Origin: Thalassiosira profunda
Taxonomy: Eukaryota > Bacillariophyta > Thalassiosirophyceae > Thalassiosirales > Thalassiosiraceae
Direction of reading: 5' to 3'
DNA: 18,863 nt
Assembly: GCA_036939355.1 (NCBI GenBank)
Contig: JALLAP010000158.1
Span: 1-18,863, forward strand
Shown here: positions 16,282-18,863 of the stretch, in pieces
Position numbering within the stretch: the stretch's first letter is position 1
Layout: every line of letters begins with the position of its first letter
Notes under the pieces: generated by a model
Databases searched by the model: none
Told to the model about the DNA's origin: nothing
Seen by the model: the letters and a program-made list of their open reading frames with translations, nothing else
Position numbers and translations under genes: made by a program

Positions 16282-18863
16282 ATGACGAAGGTCGACGACT
16301 GCCCCACCAGCCCGGCAGAGCAAGCCGCCCTTCCCCCAAAAGAGCCCGCCGGCACCACGGAGCCCTCCCCCGTCGAATCCGAGACGACGGACAGCGGCTA
16401 CAACGAATTCCTCAGCATCGTCTCGTCGGGGCGCGCCGACGAGCCTCTGCGATTATCCTTGGACTCCGACGACATGGGCGACCTCCAGGCTTTGGCGACG
16501 GAAGTTCAGGGTTCTCCCGACGAGCCAGCGGCCAATGCACCTGCACAGCAGGGGGGCGATGCTGACGAGGGGGAGACCTCGAGCGCAGGACCGCCCCTAT
16601 CCCGACGGACGAGCATCCCCGACGGCTTCCGGGACGACTACCAGCTCGGCGATCCCGCCCGGAGCCCCGACCACATGGTCGCCCTGCAAGACGCCGCCTC
16701 GTTGCAGAACCACGATTACGCCTTCGTCAAGCGGTCCGACGGGAGGCATACGTACGCCGTCTTGGCCTACCGCTCGTACGAGGAGGACGTGGCCGAGGAG
16801 GCACTCCACTTCGTGATAGACGACAACGGGACGACCAAGATGGTCCCGGCGCGGCATTGGGGGACGTCCGTCTTCCTCGTTTCGGACGAGGGGTTGGACG
16901 GCGAATGCTCCGAGGGAGACTGCAGTGTGGGGGAGGAGGATGCGCAGGAGCGAGGCTCGACGGAATCGACGACTGCCAAGCCGCTGAGCTGTCCGCCCGA
17001 CGAAGGAGACGCAGAGCCCATTGCAATTGATGGGGCGGGTGCCCCTGACAACGGTGCTGATGGCACTGCTACTAACGACGAGCTTCCTCCAGAAAAGCAA
17101 GATGATCACGGGGAGGGCAAGGAGGGGAGATCCAATACAGACACGACTGAGGCAACAGTTGAAACGGCCGAAAGCAGGGACCCTGCAGAAGAGGAGGAAG
17201 GGGGGGAGGACGCTGCCCCTGCTCCCACCACCAACGACGAGAGTGACACCTTCGAGGAGAAATTGGCCGCCGCATCCGTCTCGCCACCAAATGGTGTTGC
17301 CCATGATGCAGAAGGTCCCAGCGGCGAGTGGTTGGAGGCATCCAAGGCAGGGGGAAGCGTAGGCTCTAGTCATCCAACAAATGATCGCTCAAGTCGCAGT
17401 GGGAGGTCAAGCGAATTGGGGGAGGAATTGCGCTCGGATAAGTTGCTGAACTCAGTCAAGACTGTGGTGAGTGCCGGCCTTTGCTGGAACGAAGCCCCTC
17501 ATGGGATGGGGGCTTTTATGCTTGAATGTCGTCTGACCTCTTCCCATCCTTTCTCCAACTCAAGGACTCTTGGGGGCATCAGGAAGGATCGCTTCCGCCG
17601 ATGCGAGCTGCCAAACGCAGCAGCATGCCAGAGTTTCTTACCTCGTCCGGGGCGCTTGTCCCTCCGGGAGAAATGTCTGACTTGGACGATAGCAACAACA
17701 CTNGAGTTTCTTACCTCGTCCGGGGCGCTTGTCCCTCCGGGAGAAATGTCTGACTTGGACGATAGCAACAACACTGCAGGCCACAGTGGGCAAAACCTTG
17801 CCGACAATCGCGCCCAGTCCTGGCACGCTGGGAAGAAGGTCGCCCAAGCTACTGACGATCCGAATCACCACGCCAATTACGTCAATTTCAACAAGCTGCT
17901 GACACCGGATTCGTCGAATTATTACTACACCCGTGCAAACCGGAGCAACCGCCAGGTTCTGGAGAAGGTCAAGGTCAGGAGCAAGAAGAAAATGAACCGA
18001 ACCGCGTCCCTCGACGAATCAACCCACTCTAAGGTCTCCATGATGAGCCATCGCTCGAACTCGTCCACCTACCGTGGGCCGACCCCGCTGAAAAAGGATG
18101 GAACGTACATCAGAAGCGCCATGAAGAGAGGCCTTTCCTCTGCTCAATCTTCTTCGAATCTCGACAATTCGGAGGGCACGGGAAGAGGATTGAACAATTC
18201 TGAGGACACCGGCGTGTCTGGGATAAGGTCGGCAGGGGCAAGACCGGAGGGGGCGAGGAAATCGCCCTCTGCTGCAGCTGCAAAGGGTCTCAAGCGATGC
18301 GCGTTCTCCTACGTTGATATCCGGGAACACGAGCGCGTCGCCGGGGACAACCCCTGCGTGACTTCGGGCGTGCCCCTCTCCATTGGCTGGGGCTATGTTC
18401 AGCACGATCCCCTCACACTCGACGACTACGAGGAATACCGGGGACCTCCCCGGGATAAGATTGAGATGATGGTGCCCGCCAATGTTCGCAAGGATATGCT
18501 CCGCCATGAGTTTGGTGTGAGCATAACGGAGATGAATGCAGCAATGAAGGAGGTGAATGTGACGAAGCGGCATCGGCGCAACACGGTCGCGTCGGAGCAC
18601 CTGGAGGGGTGGCAAGAGGTCGCACAGAGCGCGAAGCGAAAGTTTAAGCGCTTGCTGAAGGGGACATCGACGAAGAAGGAGGAGGAAAAGATGTGGGAAG
18701 AGGCCCACAAGAGTGCCATGAAGGACTACTGCTTGAGCAGCCTGGGGAAGAGCCCTGACGAGGCAGTTGGCGCGGGTCTGAGAGGCAACCCAAAGATTGC
18801 TCCCTCCCAAAACAGTTTGCCCGTGATGGAGATCAGCTTTCAGCAGAATGGCAGTGGCGACGG
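16282..18863 (+). CDS. Two-exon diatom-type hypothetical protein, 3'-partial, with assembly break
   Basis: ATG at 16282 (context CCAAGATGA) opens exon 1, 16282-17466 (395 codons); exon 2 begins at 17565 and runs off the right edge. Residues about 135-205 form a domain with NHDYAFVKRSDGRHTYAVL, LHFVIDDNGTTKMVP and WGTSVFLV. I recall similar sequences across diatoms but no name. Residues about 205-390 are acidic and disordered. With the duplicated 73 nt removed, the C-terminal part (from about residue 610) carries a second conserved block: CAFSYVDIREHERVAGDNP, SGVPLSIGWGYVQHDP, DDYEEYRG, then basic helices ending KRKFKRLLKG. That block too is recurrent in diatom proteins as I recall, with no known function. 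Ser/Thr sites in basic context (RRTSIPD, RTASLDE) suggest phosphorylation. As assembled, unspliced reading also stays open to the window end, which could mislead gene prediction. Confidence 0.75.
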   Translation, partial: MTKVDDCPTSPAEQAALPPKEPAGTTEPSPVESETTDSGYNEFLSIVSSGRADEPLRLSLDSDDMGDLQALATEVQGSPDEPAANAPAQQGGDADEGETSSAGPPLSRRTSIPDGFRDDYQLGDPARSPDHMVALQDAASLQNHDYAFVKRSDGRHTYAVLAYRSYEEDVAEEALHFVIDDNGTTKMVPARHWGTSVFLVSDEGLDGECSEGDCSVGEEDAQERGSTESTTAKPLSCPPDEGDAEPIAIDGAGAPDNGADGTATNDELPPEKQDDHGEGKEGRSNTDTTEATVETAESRDPAEEEEGGEDAAPAPTTNDESDTFEEKLAAASVSPPNGVAHDAEGPSGEWLEASKAGGSVGSSHPTNDRSSRSGRSSELGEELRSDKLLNSVKTVVSAGLCWNEAPHGMGAFMLECRLTSSHPFSNSRTLGGIRKDRFRRCELPNAAACQSFLPRPGRLSLREKCLTWTIATTXEFLTSSGALVPPGEMSDLDDSNNTAGHSGQNLADNRAQSWHAGKKVAQATDDPNHHANYVNFNKLLTPDSSNYYYTRANRSNRQVLEKVKVRSKKKMNRTASLDESTHSKVSMMSHRSNSSTYRGPTPLKKDGTYIRSAMKRGLSSAQSSSNLDNSEGTGRGLNNSEDTGVSGIRSAGARPEGARKSPSAAAAKGLKRCAFSYVDIREHERVAGDNPCVTSGVPLSIGWGYVQHDPLTLDDYEEYRGPPRDKIEMMVPANVRKDMLRHEFGVSITEMNAAMKEVNVTKRHRRNTVASEHLEGWQEVAQSAKRKFKRLLKGTSTKKEEEKMWEEAHKSAMKDYCLSSLGKSPDEAVGAGLRGNPKIAPSQNSLPVMEISFQQNGSGD
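17467..17564 (+). other. Intron of the last gene (98 bp)
   Basis: The donor ACTGTG|GTGAGT (17467) and the acceptor CTCCAACTCAAG|GAC (ending 17564) are preceded by a pyrimidine-rich stretch (cctcttcccatcctttctcc). Phase 0: Thr-Val joins to Asp-Ser-Trp. The length is 98 nt (remainder 2). Only splicing combined with removal of the 73-nt duplication plus N keeps both flanks in their natural frame. Confidence 0.75.
17631..17775. repeat. Perfect 72-bp direct repeat flanking a single N
   Basis: Bases 17631-17702 and 17704-17775 are identical over 72 nt, separated only by an undetermined base at 17703. This is the signature of two contig ends that overlap by 72 bp but were joined through a gap symbol instead of merged. 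Together the extra copy and N add 73 nt and shift the frame by one inside a coding exon. Confidence 0.95.
17703..17703. other. Undetermined base / assembly gap marker
   Basis: The only N in the window. Its position exactly between two identical 72-bp copies indicates a scaffold join and not a low-quality base call. Confidence 0.9.

Noticed and set aside
17526..17753. Separate small gene starting at the ATG at 17526
   Set aside because: Its first residues translate the end of the intron and the rest is exon 2 of the larger gene. It ends only because the duplicated copy and N shift the frame.

Overview
The window reads as nuclear DNA of a stramenopile, most likely a GC-rich centric diatom of the Thalassiosira type. 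The reasons are eukaryotic domain types (ankyrin/RCC1, Tudor, SET, PDZ, U1-type zinc finger), short GT-AG introns of about 100-150 bp next to large intronless genes, and several proteins that match, by recollection only, repeated lineage-specific diatom families. I see no operons, Shine-Dalgarno sites, CRISPR array, tRNA, rRNA or intact transposon. The species assignment is inference.

Layout, left to right. (1) 3-1113 (+): a broken leucine-rich-repeat protein of an expanded family, running off the left edge and split by a frameshift near 798. (2) 1196-5356 (-): an intronless 1386-aa ankyrin + RCC1 + BTB-tail protein resembling IBTK, with a U1-type zinc finger and repeated SF-x-EIQ-x-EE motifs. 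(3) 5357-6374: about 1 kb without a supported gene. (4) 6375-8177 (-): a 600-aa protein with an unnamed helical domain and two C-terminal Tudor-like domains. (5) 8178-9905: about 1.7 kb non-coding, with two hairpins and a 14-bp minisatellite, lying between divergent genes. (6) 9906-11582 (+): a 558-aa protein of unknown function with a possible signal peptide. (7) 11824-13092 (+): a SET-domain methyltransferase-like protein with an N-terminal signal peptide. (8) 14263-13235 (-): a PDZ protein whose three exons I resolved from splice sites; it is convergent with the SET gene. (9) about 14549-15076 (+): an unrecognised ORF of doubtful status, divergent from the PDZ gene. (10) 15077-16281: about 1.2 kb without a supported gene. 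(11) 16282-18863 (+): a two-exon gene running off the right edge, carrying two unnamed domains I associate with diatoms. It contains a single N flanked by two identical 72-bp copies, which looks like an unmerged contig join.

The genes do not form an obvious pathway. They look like an ordinary stretch of compact protist chromosome: protein-interaction scaffolds (LRR, ankyrin/RCC1, PDZ), a probable chromatin reader (double Tudor) and a SET methyltransferase. I did not find a convincing new multi-gene system. The items most worth a second look are the N-flanked duplication, the domain mix of the IBTK-like protein, the helical-plus-double-Tudor protein, and the unnamed domains in the last gene.
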